A stretch of 9,389 bases of DNA from Thermoplasmata archaeon (GTDB lineage Archaea; Thermoplasmatota; Thermoplasmata; Thermoplasmatales; Thermoplasmataceae), in NCBI GenBank assembly GCA_021846695.1, contig JAJZWN010000053.1, positions 1 to 9,389 on the forward strand. Reading direction: 5' to 3'. The position numbers and the translations under genes were made by a program. The notes beneath the pieces were generated by a model. The model ran no database searches. It was not told the DNA's origin and saw nothing but the letters and a program-made list of their open reading frames with translations. This document shows positions 1 to 5,907 of this stretch, piece after piece; the first letter of the stretch is position 1; each line of letters begins with the position of its first letter.

Positions 1-21
1 TTGCAATGTCATATAAAAATA

Positions 22-35
22 TTAATAAATTATAA
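22..35 (+). promoter_or_regulatory. TATA-like promoter of aroC
   Basis: An AT-only stretch (TTAATAAATTATAA) lies 16 to 29 bp upstream of the aroC ATG at 51. The usual archaeal distance from TATA box to transcription start would place the start at or very near the ATG, suggesting a leaderless mRNA. No Shine-Dalgarno-like motif precedes the ATG. This is inferred from position and composition only. The first 50 bases hold no gene that I can see. Confidence 0.4.
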
Positions 36-50
36 TTACATCCTAGCCTA

Positions 51-1121
51 ATGTTTTCACTGGGCAATGAGATAAAACTCACAGTATTCGGATCATCACA
101 CGGTCCTTACATAGGCGGTACTGTGGATGGTATCCCTGCCGGAATAAACATAGACCTGGAATTCATACAGAGATGGCTTGACAGGAGAAAACCGGGGCAG
201 AGCCTCATAACAACCCAGAGAAACGAGGATGATTCAATAGAAATAATAGGCGGATGCAGGAATGGGTTCACAGACGGATCTCCATTCACTTTCATTTTCA
301 AGAATAGGGATTACATAGACAGGCATTATGATGAGTTGAGGGATAACCCAAGACCAGGACATGCCGATTTGACCATGTTCTACAAGTACGGTGAATACAG
401 GAACTATGAAGGCGGTGGATTTTTTTCGGGGAGGATGACAATGCCCCTTGTTGCCGCCGGTGCACTTGCCATGCATATACTTAAAAAGTACAATATAAAA
501 ATAGTTACATATATAAAATCTGCAGGAGGCATATCAATTGCATCAAAAGTCCCTGTGGATGAAGACTATGTATATGGCTTTAAGACCAGGATGCCGGATA
601 GGGAAAATGATGAATTGCTGTACCAGAAAATATTAAAGATAATTAAGGAAGGTAATAGCCTCGGAAGCATAATAAGCACGGAGGTTTACAATGTTCCTTC
701 CGGAGTAGGTGAGCCATTTTTTAATTCTGTGGAGAGTGAGATTTCAAAAGCCATGTTTTCTATACCGGGACTGAAGGCAATTGAATTCGGTTCTGGGTTC
801 CTGCTTGGTGGTATGAGGGGATCAGAGGCAAACGATGAATTCTATATTGAGAATGGAAAAATTATTACCAGAACAAATAATTCTGGAGGCATCCTTGGGG
901 GCATTACAACCGGAATGCCAGTAACTTTTAATATAGCCATGAAGCCAACGTCATCCATCAGGCTGCCACAGAAGACGGTTAATATAAAGAGCATGGAACC
1001 CTCCGAAGTTAAGGTTACCGGAAGGCATGACCCCTTCATATCATTCAGGGCCGTCCCGGTGATACAGACCTTGACAGCATTCGTAATCCTGGATTTGATA
1101 ATGAGCCGTAAGGCCCTATAA
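51..1121 (+). CDS. aroC: Chorismate synthase
   Basis: This enzyme catalyses the last shikimate-pathway step, 5-enolpyruvylshikimate-3-phosphate to chorismate with loss of phosphate, using reduced FMN. It is cytosolic. At 356 aa it has the normal length for the family, and all three family signatures are visible: GSSHG with the catalytic His at residue 17, RPGHAD with the second catalytic His at residue 104, and GGFFSGRMT at 122-130; the C-terminal TGRHDP signature is at 323-328, followed by the RAVPVIQ block. The first signature has Ser where most family members have Glu (GESHG). The ATG at 51 is chosen because the SLGN start at residues 3-6 matches the family's usual N-terminus and a TATA-like box sits about 25 bp upstream. 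No other shikimate gene is in view. Its last 6 bp overlap the end of the convergent DUF2070 gene. Confidence 0.95.
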   Translation: MFSLGNEIKLTVFGSSHGPYIGGTVDGIPAGINIDLEFIQRWLDRRKPGQSLITTQRNEDDSIEIIGGCRNGFTDGSPFTFIFKNRDYIDRHYDELRDNPRPGHADLTMFYKYGEYRNYEGGGFFSGRMTMPLVAAGALAMHILKKYNIKIVTYIKSAGGISIASKVPVDEDYVYGFKTRMPDRENDELLYQKILKIIKEGNSLGSIISTEVYNVPSGVGEPFFNSVESEISKAMFSIPGLKAIEFGSGFLLGGMRGSEANDEFYIENGKIITRTNNSGGILGGITTGMPVTFNIAMKPTSSIRLPQKTVNIKSMEPSEVKVTGRHDPFISFRAVPVIQTLTAFVILDLIMSRKAL

Positions 1122-2846
1122 ATGGAAAACTATGTAACGGAAGGACAATACAGAGATAAACATTGATATAATCAAAACAAAGGCTATTGAATACTTGGCT
1201 TTTCTGATTGATAACAGAACTGTCTCCATGAGGTTATGGAAGGAATTTTCCTCCCCCATTGTGACGTTTGTGTATTCAGTATGTGTTCCTATGGTTGCGG
1301 GGCCTGAATTTTCTATTGCCTTGAGAACTGTATTGTTTATCAGCTCTGCAACTGGTTCCGGATCACAGTGCATACCTAATGGGTTGATGTCCAGTTCGCC
1401 CACATTTACAACATGGTTGTCCGTGGTATATATATCCATATTCTTTACCCTTTTATCAGATCCTGCCCTTGCCATTTTTATTATATCTCTGCTTATATTA
1501 TTTGAATCTGTCAGTACTATTGCATTATAATAACCGTTTATTTTTAAGACTAATGCCTGGATACCCATCGGGGCAAGACCCTCTATCTTTTCATAACTTC
1601 TTGCATATCCAATAAAAGCAGGATATTTTGAATCCGTAGACTTAAATTCTTTTATAAGGGGATTTATTATCATGTCACAGTTATCCAGTTCATCCGCATC
1701 TCTGGTAAAGCTGTTCTGAGCGTCGAGCAGTGCAAAATTTTCTGCACCGTTTTTAATCAGGGCTTTCATAACTTTCAATCCCGCTGATAGGGAAATATCA
1801 TCAAATGACTTTTGATAAGGGATAACCGCGGAAATTCCTGAGTTCCCAAATTTTTGTAGTGAAACATCATAACCGTCAACATGGAACTTAACAAAGTCTG
1901 AAACAAAGTCAGAATATTTCATTTTTTCCAGAGAATGCTTCACTGATGCTGCAATTTTTTTAATATCGTCCTTGCCACTGCAGTTATTACTATTGGTGGT
2001 TGCAGTATGGAATACCATTATATTGTCCATACCCAACTCAGAGCTGATCTTTATTGGCAGGTTGCTCGTGCACAGGTTTCCAAAGGGGCCCGGGTGAACA
2101 TATGGAAATACAAGTGTAACAAGATCCTCATTCCCTTTTTTTATGTTTGTTGTGACAACAGGAATCTGTTTCTTCTTATTGTATACATGGCTAAAGAATT
2201 TTTCTCCTATAGCCCCGTCATTGTCCCTGTTAAGAAAGAAATCGATAAGTTCGGATGGGCGGGATTTGTATTTTTTTGTAAAGCCTATTGTTGTGAACAG
2301 CAGGAACATATAGGAGAACATTACATAGATCACCGTTGCCGCAATGAGTGGGACAATAAATCTTGTTGCAAGGTGGTTTATGTCATAAAAGACCAGTGCT
2401 ATAATGATATAGGAAAATGTATAGTTCATTGACAGTAGCAGTGCCGTAAACATGCTTGAGGGATAATAAATATAGAGAACAAGGAATCTGAGAAATGCGG
2501 GGAACGCTATGGCCAGAGCCAGAATATAATAATAGGGCATGGATATTATGGGCTTCAACAGGATGCCTATCCAGAAAAACAGTGTAGCCAGACACAGGGA
2601 TACAAAATCTAGATACATGATTCTGTTATTGTTAAATTTCTTGTTTGTGAATCTTATACTGCCAAAATCAATAATTAACAGTAAAATAAATGGCATGATG
2701 GATATGATGGAAAGGGCAGGAAAGTTCCCCAGTATTATGTAGTCTATCAGAAATATGGATACTACAGGAAGCACGAAATAATACCATTTTGGTGACTTCC
2801 TCACATACCTAGAAATGCCGGCAAGTGTTTTTCCTTTCTGCACCAT
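1116..2846 (-). CDS. DUF2070 family polytopic membrane protein
   Basis: This matches the archaeal DUF2070 family, about 600 aa and of unknown function. From the ATG at 2846 it is 576 aa. About six hydrophobic helices occupy residues 21-189, then comes a soluble region of about 360 residues, then a final helix at 552-575. The soluble part carries polar motifs that look conserved: HPGPFG (251-256) followed by SNLP, a His at 280 in an FHTATTNSNN stretch, LLDAQNSF (373-380) and TTDNH (474-478). Such His/Asp-rich blocks suggest metal binding or catalysis beside the membrane, which is inference. An upstream TTG (2912), overlapping the stop of the preceding gene, would add 22 residues. I prefer the ATG because a TATAT box lies 25 bp upstream of it. 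The gene follows the NAD kinase-like gene on the same strand and may also be read from that operon. Its end overlaps aroC. Confidence 0.85.
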   Translation of the reverse strand: MVQKGKTLAGISRYVRKSPKWYYFVLPVVSIFLIDYIILGNFPALSIISIMPFILLLIIDFGSIRFTNKKFNNNRIMYLDFVSLCLATLFFWIGILLKPIISMPYYYILALAIAFPAFLRFLVLYIYYPSSMFTALLLSMNYTFSYIIIALVFYDINHLATRFIVPLIAATVIYVMFSYMFLLFTTIGFTKKYKSRPSELIDFFLNRDNDGAIGEKFFSHVYNKKKQIPVVTTNIKKGNEDLVTLVFPYVHPGPFGNLCTSNLPIKISSELGMDNIMVFHTATTNSNNCSGKDDIKKIAASVKHSLEKMKYSDFVSDFVKFHVDGYDVSLQKFGNSGISAVIPYQKSFDDISLSAGLKVMKALIKNGAENFALLDAQNSFTRDADELDNCDMIINPLIKEFKSTDSKYPAFIGYARSYEKIEGLAPMGIQALVLKINGYYNAIVLTDSNNISRDIIKMARAGSDKRVKNMDIYTTDNHVVNVGELDINPLGMHCDPEPVAELINNTVLKAIENSGPATIGTHTEYTNVTMGEENSFHNLMETVLLSIRKAKYSIAFVLIISMFISVLSFRYIVFHL

Positions 2847-2864
2847 CAGGAATTGAACAATAAG

Positions 2865-2871
2865 ATATAAA
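2865..2871 (-). promoter_or_regulatory. TATA box for the DUF2070 gene
   Basis: On the minus strand TTTATAT lies 19 to 25 bp upstream of the ATG at 2846, preceded by a purine-rich CGGAATAA that could serve as a BRE. The spacing fits a leaderless transcript beginning at this ATG. It argues for this start over the TTG at 2912, for which the box would lie inside the coding sequence. Confidence 0.45.
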
Positions 2872-2908
2872 TTATTCCGATTTCTGAAAAATAAAAATTT
2901 TACATGTT

Positions 2909-3973
2909 TCAAAAATTGAGTCTCATTATTTTAAACTGGGCATACCCTGTGAGTACCCTGATGAACTCTGGAATATGGATATCATCATCGTCAATGTCTG
3001 TTGCAAGCCCCTTAATCCCGGAAAGTTTTTCAGGGGATGAAATAACACATATGTTTTCAAACCCTGCCTTTTTTATTATCCTACTAGAAAGCTGTTGATT
3101 ACCCCGCCCAAGAAGGAATCCCTGGCCGCCTATAACCGAAATTATTATTTTTATATGCCCTGAATCCACATATTTGTATATTTCATCTTCTCCGGCATCC
3201 ATTATTATTAGCTTTTTATCCCTGATAATGTCAAACCCCAGCATGTTTGTATGGAATCCAAGGGATGCAGTTATGGCCTTGCATGTTGTGCCTGGGCCTA
3301 TAATATAATAAAAGTCTTCATTCATATGGTCTATTATGTATTCCGCTATGTCAAATGCAGAGGAGGCTGGATATTCGGCCTTTGATGAAATGATCATACC
3401 CCTGGAATCGGGGACTTTCAGTGTGCCGAATTTCTTAATATCCAGAATTCCCTGCCTGTATTCTTCCTCATTTATATCAGCAACCTCTGCATCCATAAAA
3501 TTCATTCCTTCACTGCAGGCATCATCGAACACATCCATGGCATGTCTTATATTCATAGAAAATACAGAGCTATACATTTTTACCCCTGCTGGAATACCCA
3601 GTACTGGACGGTTTACACCGGACAAAAGTATATCCCTTGCCGTTCCGTCTCCACCTACAAAACATATTATATCTGCTTCTATGGCAGATCTGACAAAATT
3701 TATGGTGTCCATTGGTGTTGTTGGATTCTCGGGGTAATATGAAATAGTATATTTCAAGCTGGTCTTATCCATTTCAGTAGACCCCATGGGGCCATTAGGG
3801 ACAATAAACTCGATATTTCTGCATTTTATACCTTCAAGAAATTCTATTGCCCGCTTTATGGATACCGATTCATCAATGCTTTTCAGGTGAAGATTGTCAG
3901 ATCCCTTGTTATTTCTTATCCCTCCATAGCCTGCAAGCGGATTGACAAAGAATGCTGCTCTTTTTATTTTCAT
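2909..3973 (-). CDS. ATP-NAD kinase-like protein (COG3199 family)
   Basis: At 354 aa it belongs to the predicted polyphosphate/ATP-NAD kinase group COG3199, distant from the canonical NAD kinase NadK. Diagnostic segments in order are VNPLAGYGG (10-18), a GGDGT nucleotide-phosphate loop (107-111), GIPAGVK (126-132), IIGPGTTCKA (224-233) and IGGQGFLLGRGNQQLS (281-296). The GGDG motif is the catalytic hallmark shared by NAD kinases and diacylglycerol kinases; the long C-terminal GGQGF/GRGNQ block is what marks COG3199. The true substrate is not established for most members, so NAD phosphorylation is inference. The ATG at 3973 overlaps the TGA of the MBL hydrolase gene (ATGA), implying translational coupling in one operon. 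No organellar or secretion signal is visible, so it should be cytosolic. Confidence 0.88.
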   Translation of the reverse strand: MKIKRAAFFVNPLAGYGGIRNNKGSDNLHLKSIDESVSIKRAIEFLEGIKCRNIEFIVPNGPMGSTEMDKTSLKYTISYYPENPTTPMDTINFVRSAIEADIICFVGGDGTARDILLSGVNRPVLGIPAGVKMYSSVFSMNIRHAMDVFDDACSEGMNFMDAEVADINEEEYRQGILDIKKFGTLKVPDSRGMIISSKAEYPASSAFDIAEYIIDHMNEDFYYIIGPGTTCKAITASLGFHTNMLGFDIIRDKKLIIMDAGEDEIYKYVDSGHIKIIISVIGGQGFLLGRGNQQLSSRIIKKAGFENICVISSPEKLSGIKGLATDIDDDDIHIPEFIRVLTGYAQFKIMRLNF

Positions 3974-4674
3974 ATGTCGTACTCTTTTCCCTCTGTGGGG
4001 ATTATTATGTTACTGGTTTTCCTGGATATTGCCTGATCCATTGAATCAATAGACATATGTATTGGAATGAACGTTTTAGAGTTACTGGATTCAAATGCCC
4101 TGAATGCTTCAGAAACAGTTGAATGCCCATATTTTTGTGCCTCATAAGCTCTGGTATCGGGATAAGTTGCCTCGTGTATGAAAAGATCACAATTCGATCC
4201 GTTCTCTATAACGGCTTCCGAATAGGAAGTGTCACCCGAATAGAATATTGTTTTCCCAGAAACTTCGATTCTGTATGTATAATCCTCAATAGAGTGAATT
4301 CCGGGAACTGTATTGACACGGGAGTCCGGTACATTAAATTTGACTCCCTGAAGCATATAATCTGGAGTATTGAAATACTCCAGTACTGACATGGTACTGG
4401 CTTCTATTTTTTCAGTTCCTATTATATTTACAGGATTTATTATTCCCTGTAATGCCCTCTGCCATATAAATTCCGGAATTCCACCGAAATGGTCCAGATG
4501 CAGATGCGTAACAAGGACTGTTTTAATGTTGCTAAGGTCTATTCCCGAGTTTATTAGATATTCAACTGTATGAGGCCCACAGTCCAGCAGGATACTATCA
4601 TCAAGGAGAAATGAAGTATTCCTTCTCCTTTGATCAAGTTTTGCACTCCATGTGCCGATAACCTGTACTTTCAT
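3970..4674 (-). CDS. MBL-fold metallo-hydrolase, RNase Z-like
   Basis: This is a 234 aa protein of the metallo-beta-lactamase superfamily. Zinc ligands are visible in order: HLHLDH (57-62), Asp148 in SGDTS, His167 in FIHEAT, and a late His206 in IPIHMS. GHST at 183-186 and the YSGDT/HEAT spacing are typical of the RNase Z/ElaC and related phosphodiesterase branch. It is shorter than typical RNase Z (about 300 aa), and I see no exosite arm of the sort that clamps tRNA. Possible roles are therefore 3' tRNA processing or another phosphodiesterase/hydrolase activity; I cannot decide. The ATG at 4674 has a TATA-like box about 25 bp upstream. The gene heads a minus-strand group with the NAD kinase-like gene, overlapping it by 4 bp. 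Confidence 0.85.
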   Translation of the reverse strand: MKVQVIGTWSAKLDQRRRNTSFLLDDSILLDCGPHTVEYLINSGIDLSNIKTVLVTHLHLDHFGGIPEFIWQRALQGIINPVNIIGTEKIEASTMSVLEYFNTPDYMLQGVKFNVPDSRVNTVPGIHSIEDYTYRIEVSGKTIFYSGDTSYSEAVIENGSNCDLFIHEATYPDTRAYEAQKYGHSTVSEAFRAFESSNSKTFIPIHMSIDSMDQAISRKTSNIIIPTEGKEYDI

Positions 4675-4694
4675 GTATAGCTATGTGATATAAC

Positions 4695-4703
4695 TATTAA
4701 AAA
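4695..4703 (-). promoter_or_regulatory. TATA-like promoter of the MBL hydrolase operon
   Basis: TTTTTAATA on the minus strand lies 21 to 29 bp upstream of the ATG at 4674, again the spacing for a leaderless archaeal transcript. It directly abuts the tnpB-like remnant beginning near 4707, so any upstream BRE or activator site would lie inside former mobile-element sequence. Confidence 0.42.
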
Positions 4704-4706
4704 TTT

Positions 4707-4795
4707 AAGCCCGTGGAGATCGGATCAATACCCGCAAGGGCAAATAAGGTCGTTGAAAGTGGAAACCACCTGCCTTAGCTGGCGGAGTATGTCAC
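4707..4795 (+). mobile_element. Decayed 3' end of an IS200/IS605-type tnpB with right-end hairpin
   Basis: The + strand reads ARGDRINTRKGK from 4709 to a stop at 4745-4747. Skipping one base there continues as KVVESGNHLP to a TAG at 4776. This resembles the variable C-terminal tail of IS605 TnpB/OrfB proteins (commonly a CGD-type motif followed by a short tail). The tail codons run into a hairpin: CCACCTGC (4766-4773) pairs with GCTGGCGG (4778-4785) with two mismatches around a CTTA loop, followed by GAGTATGTCAC, the layout of IS200/IS605 right ends. Nested small hairpins are CCC-GCAA-GGG (4731-4740) and GTGG-AAA-CCAC (4759-4769). In intact elements this region encodes the 3' part of the omega RNA guide. 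No transposase body or left end is present, so I call a solo remnant. Identification rests on pattern recognition without a search. Confidence 0.55.
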
Positions 4796-5466
4796 TGGCC
4801 TGTCATTTGTTCTATTATTTCATATAAATTGGTGGAATTCACAATAAAATCAGAGGCCTCTATGAGTCGTGATGTTGCAGGGTTAAATGCCACGAAATAC
4901 CTTGATTTCCTTCTCATAGACAAATCCATATACGAATCCCCGACACTTACTGTTTCACCTGGAGATATACCATATTTAGCCTGTATTTCCGTAACATTCA
5001 GATCTTTCTTTACTGGATCCACATTTTTGATAAAGCGATGGTTTTTTGAATCCACTTCATTTCCTATATGATAATCTATTCCTATCAGATCGGCAAGATA
5101 TCCGGCAAAGACCTTTGAACCTGCAGATACTATTGCAGTCTTGATTTTCCTATCTTTCAGATATTCAATAGTTCTCAGTACATTGGAGGATACATCATTA
5201 AGATTTAAATATGTCCTGATTTTGGTTTCAGTAAGGTTTTCATAGAGATGTTCTGGCACTCCGTTTCTGTACACATAATCAAATGTATATTTCATCCCCG
5301 GCCCAGAGTACCTTTTGTTCATTGACCTGTGTATTATTACATCCCATGAATTTCTATTTTTCAGTAAAACGCCATCCATATCGAATACCATTAATTTTAT
5401 ATTTTCCAGATAATCTATATTCTGGTTTTTATTTATACTATTTTTTAGCTCTTCAATTTCTATCAT
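4792..5466 (-). CDS. HAD-superfamily phosphatase, SerB-like
   Basis: The product is 224 aa from the ATG at 5466. HAD motifs, numbered from that ATG, are DMDGVL (29-34, nucleophile and acid/base Asp pair), Ser114 in IVSAGS (motif II), Lys154 in VKKD (motif III) and VGDSYMDL (175-182, motif IV). A helical cap lies between motifs I and II, as in phosphoserine phosphatase-like HADs (COG0560). It is therefore a cytosolic phosphomonoesterase; phosphoserine or a sugar/polyol phosphate is possible, but the substrate cannot be read from the motifs. A GTG at 5481 would add five residues (MNIYT), and both starts have a TATA-like box at a suitable distance. The TGA stop at 4792-4794 lies in the TCAC that ends the neighbouring tnpB-like remnant, so the last residues may have been altered by an insertion. 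The gene stands alone. Confidence 0.85.
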   Translation of the reverse strand: MIEIEELKNSINKNQNIDYLENIKLMVFDMDGVLLKNRNSWDVIIHRSMNKRYSGPGMKYTFDYVYRNGVPEHLYENLTETKIRTYLNLNDVSSNVLRTIEYLKDRKIKTAIVSAGSKVFAGYLADLIGIDYHIGNEVDSKNHRFIKNVDPVKKDLNVTEIQAKYGISPGETVSVGDSYMDLSMRRKSRYFVAFNPATSRLIEASDFIVNSTNLYEIIEQMTGQ

Positions 5467-5485
5467 TGTATATATATTCACAATG

Positions 5486-5493
5486 TATATTAA
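5486..5493 (-). promoter_or_regulatory. TATA-like box of the HAD phosphatase gene
   Basis: TTAATATA on the minus strand lies about 20 to 27 bp upstream of the ATG at 5466. A second box, TATATA near 5502-5507, lies about 25 bp upstream of the alternative GTG at 5481, so the promoter does not settle the start. Confidence 0.38.
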
Positions 5494-5495
5494 GC

Positions 5496-5519
5496 ATTTA
5501 CTATATATTTTTAGTAAAT
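5496..5519. repeat. Perfect inverted repeat, candidate operator
   Basis: Arms ATTTACTA (5496-5503) and TAGTAAAT (5512-5519) are perfect inverted complements separated by an 8-base AT spacer. The centre-to-centre distance of 16 bp does not match exactly two helical turns, but the size is in the range of dimeric regulator sites. It lies 30 to 53 bp upstream of the HAD ATG and covers one of that gene's two possible TATA boxes. A regulator binding here could block the promoter. AT-rich DNA yields chance palindromes, but eight perfect bases per arm is notable. Confidence 0.4.
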
Positions 5520-5597
5520 ATATATATTTATTGAATTACTTATTTATATTACATGTCCCTCCGGATAATTTTCTCAAATAGTGAATTTAGGATAAAC

Positions 5598-5607
5598 AAT
5601 TTATATG
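5598..5607 (+). promoter_or_regulatory. Possible promoter reading toward the DUF92 gene
   Basis: AATTTATATG on the + strand resembles an archaeal TATA box and would start transcription near 5625-5630. A small perfect inverted repeat, GACAT-CTA-ATGTC (5620-5632), lies at that point. If used, the transcript would carry a leader of roughly 280 nt through the remnant region before the DUF92 start. No better TATA box is seen close to 5908. Weak evidence. Confidence 0.28.
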
Positions 5608-5640
5608 TTTACACTATATGACATCTAATGTCTGATGGGG

Positions 5641-5900
5641 TCAATGCATTTTCTTTTAGATAATGCAAACAGGAATTTCCATGACGTTGGGGCTTGAAAA
5701 ACATGAAAGAGAAGCAGAAGTTAGACCGGAGAAATACATACACGGCTGGGAATGCTCCACATGGAAAATCAAGCATTATAAAAGGAGTAGAAAAGAAGTT
5801 GGATATAAACACTAGGAAGTTTAAACTGGTAAAATACGTCAGGGGATTGAGATTTGCTACACAATTCCTCCCCACACTTTCTCATGGGGTCTCCCTGGTG
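5641..5900 (+). mobile_element. Possible second decayed tnpB tail and right end
   Basis: The 426 bp between the HAD and DUF92 genes has no convincing gene. Its right part ends in a hairpin-containing block: TCCTCCCCA (5866-5874) and TGGGGTCTCC (5885-5894) flank an imperfect loop, a layout I recognise from right ends of IS605-family elements. Upstream, short overlapping open frames (MTLGLEKHEREAEVRPEKYI from 5681; a 70-codon TTG-started frame 5694-5906 ending in ATQFLPTLSHGVSLVV) look like frameshifted low-complexity tail sequence and not a working protein. I therefore read it as a degraded tnpB 3' region on the + strand, the same orientation as the remnant at 4707-4795. It could instead be ordinary intergenic DNA with a structured leader. 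Boundaries are approximate. Confidence 0.38.
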
Positions 5901-5903
5901 GTG
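5897..5903 (+). promoter_or_regulatory. Shine-Dalgarno-like site of the DUF92 gene
   Basis: GGTGGTG ends four bases before the ATG at 5908 and can pair with the CACC of the archaeal 16S rRNA 3' end. It fixes the start at 5908 rather than the upstream in-frame TTG at 5854 or ATG at 5884. It is the only good ribosome-binding motif noticed in this window, in keeping with a gene that carries a leader. Confidence 0.45.
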
Positions 5904-5907
5904 TAAA

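Noticed and set aside
2007..2432. A 141-codon + strand open frame inside the DUF2070 gene
   Set aside because: It is antisense to a clear membrane-protein gene; its Cys/Tyr-rich composition is typical of complementary-strand readings.
4709..4795. The structured stretch considered as a tRNA or C/D-box RNA
   Set aside because: There is no cloverleaf with a T-loop, no acceptor stem and no C (RTGATGA) or D (CTGA) box pair. The hairpins fit a tnpB right end better.
5694..5906. A 70-codon TTG-started frame before the DUF92 gene
   Set aside because: It has a weak start, no ribosome-binding site, and its last third lies in a hairpin block. It is better read as part of a decayed element than as a gene.
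5854..5907. An N-terminal extension of the DUF92 protein to the TTG at 5854
   Set aside because: The extra residues come from the hairpin block and do not look like family sequence. GGTGGTG just before the ATG at 5908 supports the shorter form.
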